DNA of 37,834 bases, taken from the IMG/VR virus record IMGVR_UViG_3300009163_000086, positions 1-37,834 of that record; one strand, written 5' to 3'. The notes below the pieces were generated by a model, which made no database searches, was not told the DNA's origin, and saw only the letters and a program-made list of their open reading frames with translations. This DNA comes from a virus. Within the stretch, counting starts at the first letter, position 1; every line of letters starts with the position of its first letter. Positions 1 through 8,880 of this stretch are shown here, in pieces. Both the position numbers and the translations under genes were made by a program.

Positions 1-1
1 A

Positions 2-481
2 AGATTATGGAATAAAAAAGATAAGGACAAACACCCAATTGTAACTGGTGTTTACTTTACTACTAAGAATCCAGAAGAACCACTAATGGTTCCAGAGCCT
101 ACAGTATTTGAATTTGTAGAGTCTGGAGAAACCATTGGCATTAAGCCAATTCATCCTTTGCCTAAGGATAAGTTTATGCAGGTTGCTGCAGCAGGCATGG
201 GATTTGTTTTAATGCATAGAAGTATTGTAAATAAAATTATTGAAGCAGTTCCAGGTGCCGCTATGTTTATGGAGGCAGGGACTGAAAAAACATTTATAGG
301 TGAGGACATCTACTTCTTTGCATTATGTGGCAAAGCAGGAGTAGAGGTCTGGTGTGATACAGGAGCAACTGTTCCACACATTAAGAGATTCTCATTTGAT
401 GAGCATTACTACAACGCATTTTTTGGCGGAGTAGAAAAGCAATCAAATCTTATTTTACCAAAACATCACAGAAAGAAGTAA
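2..481 (+). CDS. Glycosyltransferase-like protein, 5' end cut by window
   Basis: The frame is open from base 2 to the stop at 481 (159 visible codons), so the gene begins upstream; the first in-frame ATG, at 86, is probably internal. The C-terminal half has the arrangement of GT-A/GT2-type phage glycosyltransferases: a GMGFVLMHRS stretch, then GEDIYF followed by KAGVEVWCDTG and a VPHI histidine, resembling the acidic catalytic ED pair and distal metal-binding histidine of such enzymes. It likely transfers sugar from a nucleotide-sugar to DNA, a virion protein or a host surface component; the substrate cannot be told. It lies at the head of the late tail block and ends 3 nt before the next ATG. 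Family assignment is by motif memory and the N-terminal sugar-nucleotide site is not visible. Confidence 0.7.
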   Translation, partial: RLWNKKDKDKHPIVTGVYFTTKNPEEPLMVPEPTVFEFVESGETIGIKPIHPLPKDKFMQVAAAGMGFVLMHRSIVNKIIEAVPGAAMFMEAGTEKTFIGEDIYFFALCGKAGVEVWCDTGATVPHIKRFSFDEHYYNAFFGGVEKQSNLILPKHHRKK

Positions 482-484
482 TCA

Positions 485-751
485 ATGGCACTAGGTAAAG
501 CAGGTAGCAGTCTAACTCAAGAACTTAATCGTCTTGCTGGCATTACCAATGTTGCAAACTATCTTGACTCACAAGCCGCTGCAAATTTATATGCTAGTAC
601 AACTGGACTTGGGACTGTAGGCGCCCTTAACATTAAAGCATCAGCCGTGCGGACAAGAGATAACTTTAAAGACATTAATGGTATCTGCAACGAACTTGCT
701 GGAACTACAGGACTAGCAGCACCTGCTGCATTACGGAGCATAAACGTATAA
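485..751 (+). CDS. Small phage protein with AGTTGL-type repeats
   Basis: An 88-residue protein of unknown function. It has imperfect internal repeats built on a motif like LAG(I/T)T...L: NRLAGITN near residue 15, LYASTTGLGTVGALN near 35-49 and NELAGTTGL near 69-77. I recall similar small proteins among actinophage structural genes, where their role is also unknown. The stop codon shares bases with the next start (TAATG at 749-753), so it is translationally coupled to the connector-like gene and probably belongs to the virion or its assembly. There are no Cys motifs and no clear membrane segment. Confidence 0.75.
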   Translation: MALGKAGSSLTQELNRLAGITNVANYLDSQAAANLYASTTGLGTVGALNIKASAVRTRDNFKDINGICNELAGTTGLAAPAALRSINV

Positions 752-1698
752 TGACTACATTACTAGATATGATTAATGAAGTATCTATAAACCTTTCAGG
801 TTATACACTCCAACAAGACCGTGCTACTCACATTACGGCAGACGTTGCAGCAACTACTTCAACTATTGCTGCACCAATTACTTTATCTCTTGCATCTACC
901 GACAGCGTAGGCAAGGGTATTATTGAAATTGACGAAGAACTATTCTGGGTAGATAACTATGACCGAGTTGGCAACACCGCAACTATTGCTCCTTATGGTA
1001 GAGCATATCTAGGTACTACTCTTGCTGCGCATACAGCAGGTACTAAAGTAAGTATATCTCCTACATTCCCACGTTTTGTAATTAAGAGAGCAATTAACGA
1101 TACTATCAGTGCAATTGGTTCTAGTATTTTTGCTGCTGCAACAACTACTATTACTTCTAATGCTGCAGTTGCAGCCTTTAGATTACCTGCTACAGGTGAC
1201 TCATTAAATATTCGTAACGTTTTAGCAGTTGCTTATCAATCAATTGGTGCAAGTAAAGAATGGATTCCTATTCGCCATTATCGTTTTGATGGTAATGCTA
1301 ATACAACCGCATTTACTAGCGGTCAAACTTTATCTATTTATGATTACATTCCTTCTGGACGTACTATTCAAATTATATATTCTACCAACCCAGTTCCTTT
1401 TTCAGATTTGGCAACAACTGCATTAACTAATGCACAGGTCTTTGAAACAATATCTGGACTTCCAGTATCCTGTAAAGATTTAGTTATTCTTGGTTCTATC
1501 TATCGCTTGCTATCTAACCTTGACCCAGCACGTGCGTCAATGGTTAGCCCACAAGCAGATGAGACAGATTCCAAGCGTCCATATGGTTCATCTCAATCAC
1601 TTACTAAACAAGTTTACGCTTTGTTTAATCAACGATTAAATGAAGAGATTAAGAAACAGCAAGACAAATATCCTATCCGTGTCCACTACTCCCTTTGA
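751..1698 (+). CDS. Virion structural protein, possible head-tail connector/adaptor
   Basis: A 315-residue protein. Residues about 60-110 form a beta-rich segment (EIDEELFWVDNYD, then GTTLAAHTAGTKV) that resembles one in the neighbouring tail fibre ([13 protein letters not shown]), suggesting a shared virion beta-domain. The C-terminal part is helical and charged (KDLVILGSIYRLL, then LTKQVYALFNQRLNEEIKKQ), the type of helix found in connector or adaptor proteins. Its position directly before the tail fibre and overlapping its upstream neighbour by TAATG supports a tail or neck role. The exact function is not recognisable; adaptor is an inference and a baseplate or tail-completion role is equally possible. 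Confidence 0.7.
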   Translation: MTTLLDMINEVSINLSGYTLQQDRATHITADVAATTSTIAAPITLSLASTDSVGKGIIEIDEELFWVDNYDRVGNTATIAPYGRAYLGTTLAAHTAGTKVSISPTFPRFVIKRAINDTISAIGSSIFAAATTTITSNAAVAAFRLPATGDSLNIRNVLAVAYQSIGASKEWIPIRHYRFDGNANTTAFTSGQTLSIYDYIPSGRTIQIIYSTNPVPFSDLATTALTNAQVFETISGLPVSCKDLVILGSIYRLLSNLDPARASMVSPQADETDSKRPYGSSQSLTKQVYALFNQRLNEEIKKQQDKYPIRVHYSL

Positions 1699-1709
1699 TA
1701 GGCAGATAA

Positions 1710-3674
1710 ATGACAACTAGAAAATACTCGTCCAGAGCACAACAAACCACACTAACTAGTGCAATCACCTCGGGTGATTTATCTATGACCGTAGGTTCTG
1801 GTGCTAACCTTATGGGTGGTAAGACACCTGCAGTAGGTGAAACCTATACCGTTGTTATTGACCCTGATACGGCTCTTGAAGAAATTGTAGATGTCAGTAA
1901 CTATACATCAGGTAACACACTTACTATTGCTAGAAACATTGATGGTTCTACTGCGGTAGCCCACTCTGCTGGTGCCATTGTCCGACATATGGTTATTGGT
2001 CGTGATTTATCTGAGGCTAATACACATATTGAGGCAACCACTGGACACGGTGCTACAGGCGCTGTAGTTGGTACAACCAACACTCAGACTCTTACAAACA
2101 AAACTCTTACTAGCCCAACACTGACTACTCCAGCCCTTGGTACTCCAGCATCTGGTGTGCTAACTAATGCAACTGGACTACCTTTAACAACAGGTGTAAC
2201 TGGAACTCTTCCAGTAGCCAATGGCGGAACTGGTGTAACAACCTCAACTGGTTCTGGTGCTAACGTACTTGGAACTAGCCCAACAATTTCTGCTCCTACC
2301 ATTACTGGTGCTGGAACTATTGCTGGTACATTTACTGGAAACATTACAGGTAACGTCACTGGTAATTTAACTGGTACTGCTAGTGCAGCGACTCTTGCAG
2401 CCACTGCAACAGCCCTTGCTACAGGGCGTACAATTAGCCTTACAGGCGATGTAAGCGGCACATCAGGTACATTTGATGGCACTGGGAACGCTAGCATTAC
2501 AGCAGCCATCGCTGCTAACAGCATTGTAGATGCTGATATTAATGCCTCTGCTGCTATCACAAAAACTAAGATTTCTGGCACAGCAGTAACTCTTGCAGAT
2601 GTTGGAACAGTTACTGGAACAATGATTGCTTCCGATACAATTGTAGATGCTGACATTAACTCAGCCGCTGCTATTGCTTGGACTAAGATTGCTCCATCTA
2701 GCACAGTATCTACAACTGAACTTGGATACCTAGATGGTGTTACATCTGCAATTCAAACTCAAATTGATTCTAAACTTGCTACTGCTACAGCATCAAGCAC
2801 ATACGCTCCGTTGGCTAGCCCAGCATTAACTGGCACACCAACGGCTCCAACTGCAACTGCTGGCACAAATACCACTCAAGTAGCAACTACAGCATTTGTT
2901 GGAACTGCAGTATCTAACCTTGTAGCATCAGCCCCTGCAGCCCTTGATACTTTAAATGAATTGGCAACAGCCCTTGGTAATGATGCTGCATTTTCTACAA
3001 CAGTAACCAATTCTATTGCTACTAAATTAGCACTTGCAGGCGGAACAATGTCTGGCGCTATTGCAATGGGAACAAATAAAATTACTGGATTGGGAACTCC
3101 AACTGCATCTACAGATGCTTCAACTAAGGCATATGCAGATACAATGCTTCCACTTGCAGGTGGCACTATGACTGGTGCAATTGCAATGGGTACCAACAAA
3201 ATTACTGGTCTCGGAACTCCAACAGTATCTACTGATGCTGCAACTAAAGGTTATATTGATACAGCAGTTATTGCTCCAGGAAATCTAACTGGTCCAATTA
3301 CATCTGTAGGAGCAGCAACTAGCGTTGCAGCACAGACTGGCACTGGCTCAACATTTGTAATGAATACAAGCCCTACGCTTGTAACACCTGTTCTTGGTGT
3401 GGCTACTGCCACATCTATCAATGGAACTACAATTCCATCAAGCAAGACTTTGGTAGCAACAGATTCAACTGCCTTCGTAGTTCCTAGCCAGACTAGCAAC
3501 TCAGGCAAATATCTGACCACAGATGGAACTACTTCATCTTGGGGTACAGTTAATGCGCTGCCATCACAGACAAGTAACTCAGGAAAGTATTTAACAACAG
3601 ACGGAACCTCAGCATCCTGGGCAACCGTAACAACCGACCCAACAGCCGACATCTTTATGATGATGGGCGCCTAA
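1710..3674 (+). CDS. Repetitive tail fibre protein
   Basis: A 654-residue Thr/Ala/Gly-rich protein with classic fibre architecture. The N-terminal region (about 45-100) has a small beta-domain. It is followed by short beta repeats ([20 protein letters not shown] near 128-148, and [15 protein letters not shown] near 210), VPIDT-free low-complexity beta stretches, a [10 protein letters not shown] segment near 390, two copies of [15 protein letters not shown] near 450-500, and two copies of [16 protein letters not shown] near 595-635 before the C-terminus. Such repeats are typical of trimeric beta-helical phage fibres that bind the host surface. The long reading frames on the opposite strand here reflect its codon bias and are not genes. 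It is the first of a group of receptor-binding candidates running to 6179. Confidence 0.88.
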   Translation: MTTRKYSSRAQQTTLTSAITSGDLSMTVGSGANLMGGKTPAVGETYTVVIDPDTALEEIVDVSNYTSGNTLTIARNIDGSTAVAHSAGAIVRHMVIGRDLSEANTHIEATTGHGATGAVVGTTNTQTLTNKTLTSPTLTTPALGTPASGVLTNATGLPLTTGVTGTLPVANGGTGVTTSTGSGANVLGTSPTISAPTITGAGTIAGTFTGNITGNVTGNLTGTASAATLAATATALATGRTISLTGDVSGTSGTFDGTGNASITAAIAANSIVDADINASAAITKTKISGTAVTLADVGTVTGTMIASDTIVDADINSAAAIAWTKIAPSSTVSTTELGYLDGVTSAIQTQIDSKLATATASSTYAPLASPALTGTPTAPTATAGTNTTQVATTAFVGTAVSNLVASAPAALDTLNELATALGNDAAFSTTVTNSIATKLALAGGTMSGAIAMGTNKITGLGTPTASTDASTKAYADTMLPLAGGTMTGAIAMGTNKITGLGTPTVSTDAATKGYIDTAVIAPGNLTGPITSVGAATSVAAQTGTGSTFVMNTSPTLVTPVLGVATATSINGTTIPSSKTLVATDSTAFVVPSQTSNSGKYLTTDGTTSSWGTVNALPSQTSNSGKYLTTDGTSASWATVTTDPTADIFMMMGA

Positions 3675-3694
3675 GAAACTAAGGAGAAATACAA

Positions 3695-4015
3695 ATGGCA
3701 AAGAAAGTACTTGGGCAAGTAAACCCATCTGCAACAACAGCAACAACACTTTATACGGTTCCATCTTCTAAGAGTGCAGTTATTTCAACATTGACTATCT
3801 GTAATCAAGCAGCATCTGCTGCCACATATCGTGTTGCAGTACGCCCTGCAGGTGCTACATTGGCTGCACTTCACTATGTAGCCTATGATGTAACTGTTGG
3901 TGCAGCAGATATAACTGCTCTTACACTTGGTATTACACTTGCAACTACAGATGTTGTAACTGTCTATGCTTCAACTGCAACACTTTCATTCCACGCATAT
4001 GGAGATGAGTCCTAA
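3695..4015 (+). CDS. Small beta-rich tail-associated protein
   Basis: A 106-residue protein preceded by a good ribosome site (AAGGAG, 3681-3686). The sequence opens MAKKVLGQVNPSATTATTLY and continues with alternating hydrophobic/Thr strands and ends VYASTATLSFHAYGDES, a pattern I associate with small beta-sandwich proteins found beside phage tail fibres. There are no catalytic residues or transmembrane segments. Its place between the fibre and the glycine-rich proteins suggests it is part of, or decorates, the tail tip. Function is unknown; the structural role is inferred from context. Confidence 0.75.
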   Translation: MAKKVLGQVNPSATTATTLYTVPSSKSAVISTLTICNQAASAATYRVAVRPAGATLAALHYVAYDVTVGAADITALTLGITLATTDVVTVYASTATLSFHAYGDES

Positions 4016-4018
4016 TTA

Positions 4019-4912
4019 ATGGCTACATCCAGAATAAAAACTTCATCTATTGTTCAAGGGTTTCCTAAAAGTAGAAGTTTACTGTCTGGAAATACTGCAA
4101 CTGTATTAAGCGCACCAACTTCAGTTTCATATCTTGTAGTAGCAGGTGGCGGTGGTGGTGGTCAGGCTGGTAACACAGGTGGCGGTGGTGGAGCAGGTGG
4201 TTATCGTGAATCAACACTTTCTGTATCAGGTGGAACTAATTACACAGTAACTGTTGGTGGTGGTGGCAATGGTGGAACTCCATCAGTTGCTGCAATATCA
4301 GGAAATAACTCTGTATTTTCAACTATTACCTCTACAGGTGGTGGACGTGGTGGCGGTTATTCTGGTGATTATATTTATGCAGAATCTGGTGGTTCTGGCG
4401 GTGGTGGTAACGAAACTGGATACCCTGCTGCATCTGGTACTACAGGACAAGGTAATGCTGGCGGTGATGGTGCTAATAATGCTGCTAACTATGCAGGTGG
4501 CGGTGGCGGTGGTGCCAGCGCAGCAGGTGGAGTTGGAAGTTCTCCTACAGGCGTTGGTGGTAATGGTGGTGCTGGAACAGCATCATCTATAACTGGAACA
4601 TCTACAACATACGCAGGTGGCGGTGGTGGTAACGGATACGGTGGTTCTAACCAAGGTGGCACAGCCACAGGCGGTGGTGGTGCAGGTGGTGGTGGCAGTG
4701 CTGCTGGTACTGCTGGAACTGCAAATACTGGCGGTGGTGGTGGTTCTGGAACAGGTGGCGGAGCCAATGGTGGTTCTGGTGTAGTAATTATTGCATATGC
4801 TGACACACTTCGTGCATTAACAATTGGTTCTGGTCTTACATATACAGAACCTACTCGCTCTGGTTTTAGAGTATATCGGTTTACATCTGGCACAGGAATA
4901 GTGAGTTGGTAA
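4019..4912 (+). CDS. Glycine-rich adhesin-like tail protein 1
   Basis: A 297-residue protein. After about 35 N-terminal residues comes YLVVAGGGGGGQAGNTGGGG, then some 180 residues dominated by Gly runs broken by Ser/Thr/Asn, including YTVTVGGGG and TYAGGGGG blocks, and a non-repetitive C-terminal cap (GSGVVIIAYADT ... GTGIVSW). This is the glycine-rich domain layout seen in phage tail-tip and receptor-binding proteins, where Gly runs form polyglycine-II-like bundles. The next gene is a clear paralogue in the same order, joined by TAATG. It probably mediates attachment or diversifies host range. The GGTGGCGGT nucleotide repetition is codon repetition, not a separate element. Confidence 0.82.
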   Translation: MATSRIKTSSIVQGFPKSRSLLSGNTATVLSAPTSVSYLVVAGGGGGGQAGNTGGGGGAGGYRESTLSVSGGTNYTVTVGGGGNGGTPSVAAISGNNSVFSTITSTGGGRGGGYSGDYIYAESGGSGGGGNETGYPAASGTTGQGNAGGDGANNAANYAGGGGGGASAAGGVGSSPTGVGGNGGAGTASSITGTSTTYAGGGGGNGYGGSNQGGTATGGGGAGGGGSAAGTAGTANTGGGGGSGTGGGANGGSGVVIIAYADTLRALTIGSGLTYTEPTRSGFRVYRFTSGTGIVSW

Positions 4913-5838
4913 TGGCTATTACAAAAATTAGCACTTCAAGTATTAAAAACCTTAATAAATTTATTAATTTTCGTGCGTTTACACCAAGTTCTATTACTAT
5001 TAACTATTTAGTAGTAGCAGGTGGCGGTGGAGGTGGAGGTAACTACGGTGGCGGTGGCGGTGCGGGTGGCTTACGTTGCACAGTAACTGCTACAGGCGGT
5101 GGTGGCACTCTTGAATCAGCCTTATCACTTACAACAGGAATTGATTACACAGTAACTGTTGGTGGTGGTGGTTCTATTGGAGCGTACAATGCTGCTGCTT
5201 CTAATGGAAGTGATTCTGTTTTTAATACAATTACATCTGTTGGTGGTGGACGTGGTGGCAGTGGTGCAGGTGGTCAGGCTGGAGCAACTGGTGGTAGCGG
5301 TGGTGGTGGTAACTACGGTGGTGCTGGTGGTTCTGGAACTACCAATCAAGGCTATGCAGGTGGTACTGGAAAAAATCCAAATAAATATCCCAATGCTGGC
5401 GGTGGTGGTGCTGGTGCTGTTGGAGTAACCCCAGCATCAAATGCTTCTAACGGTGGTAATGGTGGAGCAGGTGTTGCAACAAGCATTACTGGAACATCTG
5501 TTACATATGCTGGCGGTGGCGGAGGTGGAGCATCACAAGATGGTTCAAACTCTCCTGGCTCTGGTGGCTCTGGTGGCGGTGGAACTGGTGCTACAAACTT
5601 TAGTGATAATGCTGGCAATGGCACTCCCAATACAGGTGGTGGCGGTGGAGGTGCTTACGGTCAAAGAAGTACCAATGCCGCAAATGGTAGTGGCGGTTCT
5701 GGTGTAGTTATTCTTCGTTATCCAGACACTAACACAATTGCTATTGGTGCAGGTTTAACTGGAACAGAAAGTTCTCCAAGTGGTGGATTTAAAAGAGCAA
5801 CAATTACAGCAGGAACAGGAACGGTGAGTTGGACATAA
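4912..5838 (+). CDS. Glycine-rich adhesin-like tail protein 2 (paralogue)
   Basis: A 308-residue protein starting at the ATG at 4912, whose A is the last base of the preceding TAA stop; an in-frame TTG at 4906 is less likely. It repeats the plan of its upstream neighbour: YLVVAGGGGGGGNYGGGGG near residue 35, YTVTVGGGG near 85, VTYAGGGGGG near 200, and the terminal cap GSGVVILRYPDT ... GTGTVSW. The caps are similar while the Gly-rich middles differ in block order, as expected for a duplicated adhesin under diversifying selection. It is likely a second tail-tip or receptor-binding component. It too ends in TAATG coupling to the next gene. Confidence 0.82.
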   Translation: MAITKISTSSIKNLNKFINFRAFTPSSITINYLVVAGGGGGGGNYGGGGGAGGLRCTVTATGGGGTLESALSLTTGIDYTVTVGGGGSIGAYNAAASNGSDSVFNTITSVGGGRGGSGAGGQAGATGGSGGGGNYGGAGGSGTTNQGYAGGTGKNPNKYPNAGGGGAGAVGVTPASNASNGGNGGAGVATSITGTSVTYAGGGGGGASQDGSNSPGSGGSGGGGTGATNFSDNAGNGTPNTGGGGGGAYGQRSTNAANGSGGSGVVILRYPDTNTIAIGAGLTGTESSPSGGFKRATITAGTGTVSWT

Positions 5839-6179
5839 TGGCACACTATGCATTCTTAGATGAAAATAACATTGTCACAGAAGTTATTACTGGCATTGAT
5901 GAAACAGAAACTATTGAAGGTTTAGATACTGAAACTTGGTATGGAAACTTTAGAGGGCAAACCTGTAAGCGTACTTCCTACAATGGAAACATTCGCAAAC
6001 ACTATGCAGGTATTGGAATGATATATGACCCAATTAATGATTGGTTCTACGCTCCTCAACCATATCCTTCTTGGACATTAGATTCAGAAGCAAACTGGCA
6101 ACCACCAGTTGCCTATCCAAATGATGAAAGAATTTATCAATGGAATGAAGAAACTCAATCTTGGGATATTCGTTCTTAA
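5838..6179 (+). CDS. Small tail-fibre-associated phage protein
   Basis: A 113-residue protein opening MAHYAFLDENNIVTEVITG, with TSYNGNIRKHYAGIGMIYD near 52-70 and a Trp/Pro-rich end (PYPSWTLDSEANWQPP). I recall close relatives in many unrelated tailed phages, including cyanophages, usually beside fibre genes and of unknown function. The ATG at 5838 is coupled by TAATG to the glycine-rich gene; an in-frame TTG at 5829 would start inside that gene and is disfavoured. The Trp/Tyr-rich composition fits a small beta-domain of the virion, or a chaperone for the fibre. It ends in TAATG with the 29-residue gene that follows. Confidence 0.8.
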   Translation: MAHYAFLDENNIVTEVITGIDETETIEGLDTETWYGNFRGQTCKRTSYNGNIRKHYAGIGMIYDPINDWFYAPQPYPSWTLDSEANWQPPVAYPNDERIYQWNEETQSWDIRS

Positions 6180-6268
6180 TGTGTAAAGACTGCGGTAACT
6201 GTTCTAAAGAACACAACTACGATGCACTAGCAGAAGTAGATTTTATAGAAGCAAGCGTATTCATCTAA
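6179..6268 (+). CDS. 29-residue Cys-rich microprotein
   Basis: A short reading frame starting at the ATG that overlaps the preceding stop (TAATG) and encoding MCKDCGNCSKEHN followed by an acidic tail ending SVFI. Three cysteines in a CxxCxxC arrangement plus a histidine within 13 residues suggest a small metal-binding knuckle. Support comes from the coupling, the dense Cys pattern and the otherwise empty gap before the next ribosome site, which overlaps its stop (TAAGGAG). Function is unknown; a virion-assembly or Fe-S/Zn-binding accessory is possible. Confidence 0.5.
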   Translation: MCKDCGNCSKEHNYDALAEVDFIEASVFI

Positions 6269-6277
6269 GGAGTAATA

Positions 6278-8227
6278 GTGGCAACGAGAGATATAACCGA
6301 AGGTAGAGGCTCGTCAACTGCCAGTATTGGTCGTTCTATTGCTATTGACTTAGGTATTGTTTCATCTAGTTCTACTTGGCAGAACACTAATGAGTCATAT
6401 GATGTGGCAGTAGGTGGACTTCCATTCTTCTACGCTATCAATGATGAACGTCCATACATCCGTCAGACTGCACCGTTTCGTAAAGAACAATCAGACATTG
6501 GTGCAGAACCAGGTGAGCAATCACTTACTGGTTGGTGGCTAAGAAGCCAATCATCATTTCACCTTGGCACAGGCATTAAGTTCTATGACCCATCTGCAGG
6601 TGAAGCAGTTAACTATCGCTTTGCTGACTCAGACAATGTAGACATTTGGACTAAGGGACAGGTAACTCTGCTTAAAGAAACAGCAGCAATGACTGGTGTT
6701 ACTACTGGCATATATAAACTTATTTCTGGCATATCTACAACTACTAACGTAGTATGTGCTTATATTCCTGGCTCTACTACATTTAAATCTTTTCAAGCAG
6801 ATGGCACAGTAGTAACGACATACGCGCCTACTAACCTAGGTAACATATTAGATGGCACAGTAGTAACAGATGGTACACGTTTGTTTGCTGCTGATAATGA
6901 CCACATTTACGTAGGTCCACTTAATGCTGCTTCTGCTGGTTGGACTGAATACTATGCAACTGGCACTCGTGCCACTCTTGCTTGGGTTAAACAACGTCTT
7001 GTTGGTGCTGTTACTAACTCTGTTTACGAATTAACTGGTGCTACTGGTGCAGCACTTGCACTACCTACACCGCTATACACACATCCTAATACTGCTTGGA
7101 TATGGTCATCTATATCTGAAGGTGGCTCTGCCATCTATGCTGCTGGGTATGCTGGCGGAAACTCCGCCATCTATAAGTTTATTCTATCTACTGCTGGTTC
7201 TATGCCTACCCTGTCATCAGGGATTGTAGCAGCACAACTACCTATTGGTGAGATTGTTTACAAGATTGAGTCATACCTTGGGTATCTAATGATTGGTACT
7301 AACAAAGGTATGCGTGTGGCTCAAATTTCAGATACAACTGGTGACTTATCTTATGGTCCACTTATATTTGAAGATGTTAATGGAGTCCGTGACTTTGCAT
7401 TCCGCGATAGATTTGTATGGGCTGCTGGTACTGTCAATAGTTGTGCTGGTTTGTATCGCATTGACTTAGGTACTGAGATTGAATCTTTACGCTTTGCCTA
7501 TGCTAAGGATGCATACCTAAGTACTGCTGCTGGCTATGCTACTAGCGTAGATTTTATAGGCAACACAGACCAAATAGCGTTTACTACATCAGGCAGCAAC
7601 GGCATAGCCGTGCAATCAACAACAGTCTTATCATCATCTGGTTCTATAACTACAGGCAAGATTAGATTTTCTACGCTTGAACCTAAAAACTTTAAGAGGC
7701 TGATAGCACGAGGGTCATTCACATCTGGAACTCTTACGCTGTCATCTCTTGCTACAAATGCTGGTGGTTCTGATGTTCAGTATGACCATATCGGTTACAA
7801 CCTTGAGGTTGAACCAGTAGAAATAACTACAAGCCAACCAGAATCAGCACAAGAATTTCTTGCATATAAGTTTACATTTGACCGTGATACAACAGATACT
7901 ACTGCTGGTCCAGTCTTTAAGGGATACCAAGCAAAGGCAACCATTGCTACTCCACGTGTGAGAATTATTAAGTTTCCTGTTTATTGTTATGATGTTGAGA
8001 CAGATAGATTTAATACAGTAATAGGTTATCAAGGGCGAGCATATGCTCGCATACAATTGTTAGAAGAGATTGAAAAGACAGGCGATGTTCTGACTTGGCA
8101 AGACCTTACAACAGGAGAATCACAGCAAGCAGTAATTGAAGAAGTCACATTCACCCGTATGACACCGCCTGATAGACGCTTTGATGGTTTTGGTGGCATC
8201 GTAGAAATAACTATAAGGACTGTATAA
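6278..8227 (+). CDS. Large tail structural protein, possibly beta-propeller or nozzle-like
   Basis: A 649-residue protein starting at GTG with a strong AAGGAG site (6267-6272). The N-terminal third contains a conserved-looking aromatic region (PFFYAINDERPYIRQTAPFR, then EPGEQSLTGWWLRSQSSFH near 85-100). The middle, about 130-440, is a series of short beta repeats with IY.., LIG.. and DRLF-like strands (for example DGTRLFAADNDHIYVGPLN), as in a beta-propeller. The C-terminus is another beta-domain. I recall related proteins annotated as minor tail proteins in actinophages. If the phage is short-tailed, this is the best candidate in the window for the nozzle; otherwise it is a tail-tip protein. 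It overlaps the next gene by TAATG. Confidence 0.72.
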   Translation: MATRDITEGRGSSTASIGRSIAIDLGIVSSSSTWQNTNESYDVAVGGLPFFYAINDERPYIRQTAPFRKEQSDIGAEPGEQSLTGWWLRSQSSFHLGTGIKFYDPSAGEAVNYRFADSDNVDIWTKGQVTLLKETAAMTGVTTGIYKLISGISTTTNVVCAYIPGSTTFKSFQADGTVVTTYAPTNLGNILDGTVVTDGTRLFAADNDHIYVGPLNAASAGWTEYYATGTRATLAWVKQRLVGAVTNSVYELTGATGAALALPTPLYTHPNTAWIWSSISEGGSAIYAAGYAGGNSAIYKFILSTAGSMPTLSSGIVAAQLPIGEIVYKIESYLGYLMIGTNKGMRVAQISDTTGDLSYGPLIFEDVNGVRDFAFRDRFVWAAGTVNSCAGLYRIDLGTEIESLRFAYAKDAYLSTAAGYATSVDFIGNTDQIAFTTSGSNGIAVQSTTVLSSSGSITTGKIRFSTLEPKNFKRLIARGSFTSGTLTLSSLATNAGGSDVQYDHIGYNLEVEPVEITTSQPESAQEFLAYKFTFDRDTTDTTAGPVFKGYQAKATIATPRVRIIKFPVYCYDVETDRFNTVIGYQGRAYARIQLLEEIEKTGDVLTWQDLTTGESQQAVIEEVTFTRMTPPDRRFDGFGGIVEITIRTV

Positions 8228-8424
8228 TGGAATTAAAAGACTATCTGACCGTGGCAGTTGCCGTCATAGCAATCTTCTCAGCATTTGCTGGTTGTGTAAG
8301 ATGGCTAGTCAAGCACTACTTATACGAACTTAAGCCCAACTCTGGAACAAGTCTCAAAGACTCTGTTACTAGACTTGAGGAAAAGGTAGAGATTCTTTAC
8401 CAAATTTTAATAAACAAGAAATGA
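8227..8424 (+). CDS. Single-TM membrane protein of the lysis cassette
   Basis: A 65-residue protein with one hydrophobic helix at about residues 7-27 (YLTVAVAVIAIFSAFAGCV) followed by a basic stretch and a C-terminal charged coiled coil (DSVTRLEEKVEILYQIL). It is coupled by TAATG to the upstream tail gene and its stop overlaps the ATG at 8421 (ATGA). This topology, N-terminal TM plus a helical tail, is common for small actinophage membrane proteins next to endolysin genes, which act as holins, antiholins or holin helpers. With a second holin-like gene at 8877 the pair may divide these roles. No direct evidence of pore formation can be seen. Confidence 0.7.
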   Translation: MELKDYLTVAVAVIAIFSAFAGCVRWLVKHYLYELKPNSGTSLKDSVTRLEEKVEILYQILINKK

Positions 8425-8540
8425 GTGAAAATGGTTTTTATTGCCAAGACTGCAACTCCCGCTGCCAAGTCTGTTCTCCGACAAGCAACAGCGTTGAGAC
8501 CGAAGAGGATAACAGCATCCGATGGTCTGCTCCCATCTAA
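8421..8540 (+). CDS. Possible overprinted Cys-rich microprotein inside the endolysin gene
   Basis: A 39-codon frame begins at an ATG that overlaps the preceding stop (ATGA, 8421-8424). It encodes MSENGFYCQDCNSRCQVC followed by a polar acidic tail. The CxxCxxxCxxC spacing is what a small zinc-ribbon would have. It lies entirely within the first 39 codons of the endolysin, in another frame. The coupled start and clustered cysteines argue for a gene; the complete overlap, modest length and lack of a clear ribosome site argue for chance. Nested lysis genes are known (Rz1 within Rz), but no lipobox is present here. Confidence 0.33.
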   Translation: MSENGFYCQDCNSRCQVCSPTSNSVETEEDNSIRWSAPI

Positions 8541-8880
8541 AGCACATCAACTGCAGAACCCTACATCAGACCACAATACTGGGTTGGCTGTAGATTTAAC
8601 TCATGACCCAGACAATGGGTTCAATGGACACGAAGTATTTGAAGCACTTAAAGCAGATGTTCGAGTAAAGTATTTAATCTTTCAAGGCAAAATTTGGAAC
8701 AAGAAGGATGGCGACCATCGCTATACTGGACCAAATCAGCACAATCACCACGTACATATCTCAATCAAAGACATCTGTGGGAACGACACTTCCCCTTGGT
8801 TCTCTTGGTTGGGTAAGCCCAAGATAGTTAATACTATCAAGGCTGTAGTAAAGCCCCTACCAAAGAAGGAAATCAAATGA
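8425..8880 (+). CDS. Endolysin, M15-type zinc peptidase
   Basis: A 151-residue protein starting at GTG 8425, or at ATG 8431 two codons later. It carries the zinc-site pattern of the M15 D-Ala-D-Ala carboxypeptidase/endopeptidase family: SDHNTGLAVDLTHD (His50 and Asp57 as ligands) and a terminal HHVHIS (His109/His111). Such enzymes cut peptide bonds in peptidoglycan stem peptides or cross-links and release virions at the end of infection. There is no signal peptide, so export would need a holin; membrane-protein genes lie on both sides. About 40 C-terminal residues after the catalytic domain are Lys/Pro-rich and may bind the wall. The stop is coupled (ATGA) to the holin-like gene. Confidence 0.88.
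   Translation: MKMVFIAKTATPAAKSVLRQATALRPKRITASDGLLPSKAHQLQNPTSDHNTGLAVDLTHDPDNGFNGHEVFEALKADVRVKYLIFQGKIWNKKDGDHRYTGPNQHNHHVHISIKDICGNDTSPWFSWLGKPKIVNTIKAVVKPLPKKEIK

Noticed and set aside
2084-2704. Long Val/Ala/Pro-rich frame opposite the tail fibre
   Set aside because: It is the antisense of the repetitive Thr/Ala/Gly codons; similar antisense frames occur at 2876-3199 and 3251-3652, with no ribosome sites.
4489-4893. Proline-rich minus-strand frame opposite the glycine-rich protein
   Set aside because: Pro codons are the complement of the Gly codon runs; it is a mirror effect, as at 5352-5630.
4140-5700. GGTGGCGGT repeats considered as a CRISPR or tandem repeat array
   Set aside because: The units are in-frame Gly codons of irregular spacing without unique spacers, fully explained by two coding genes.
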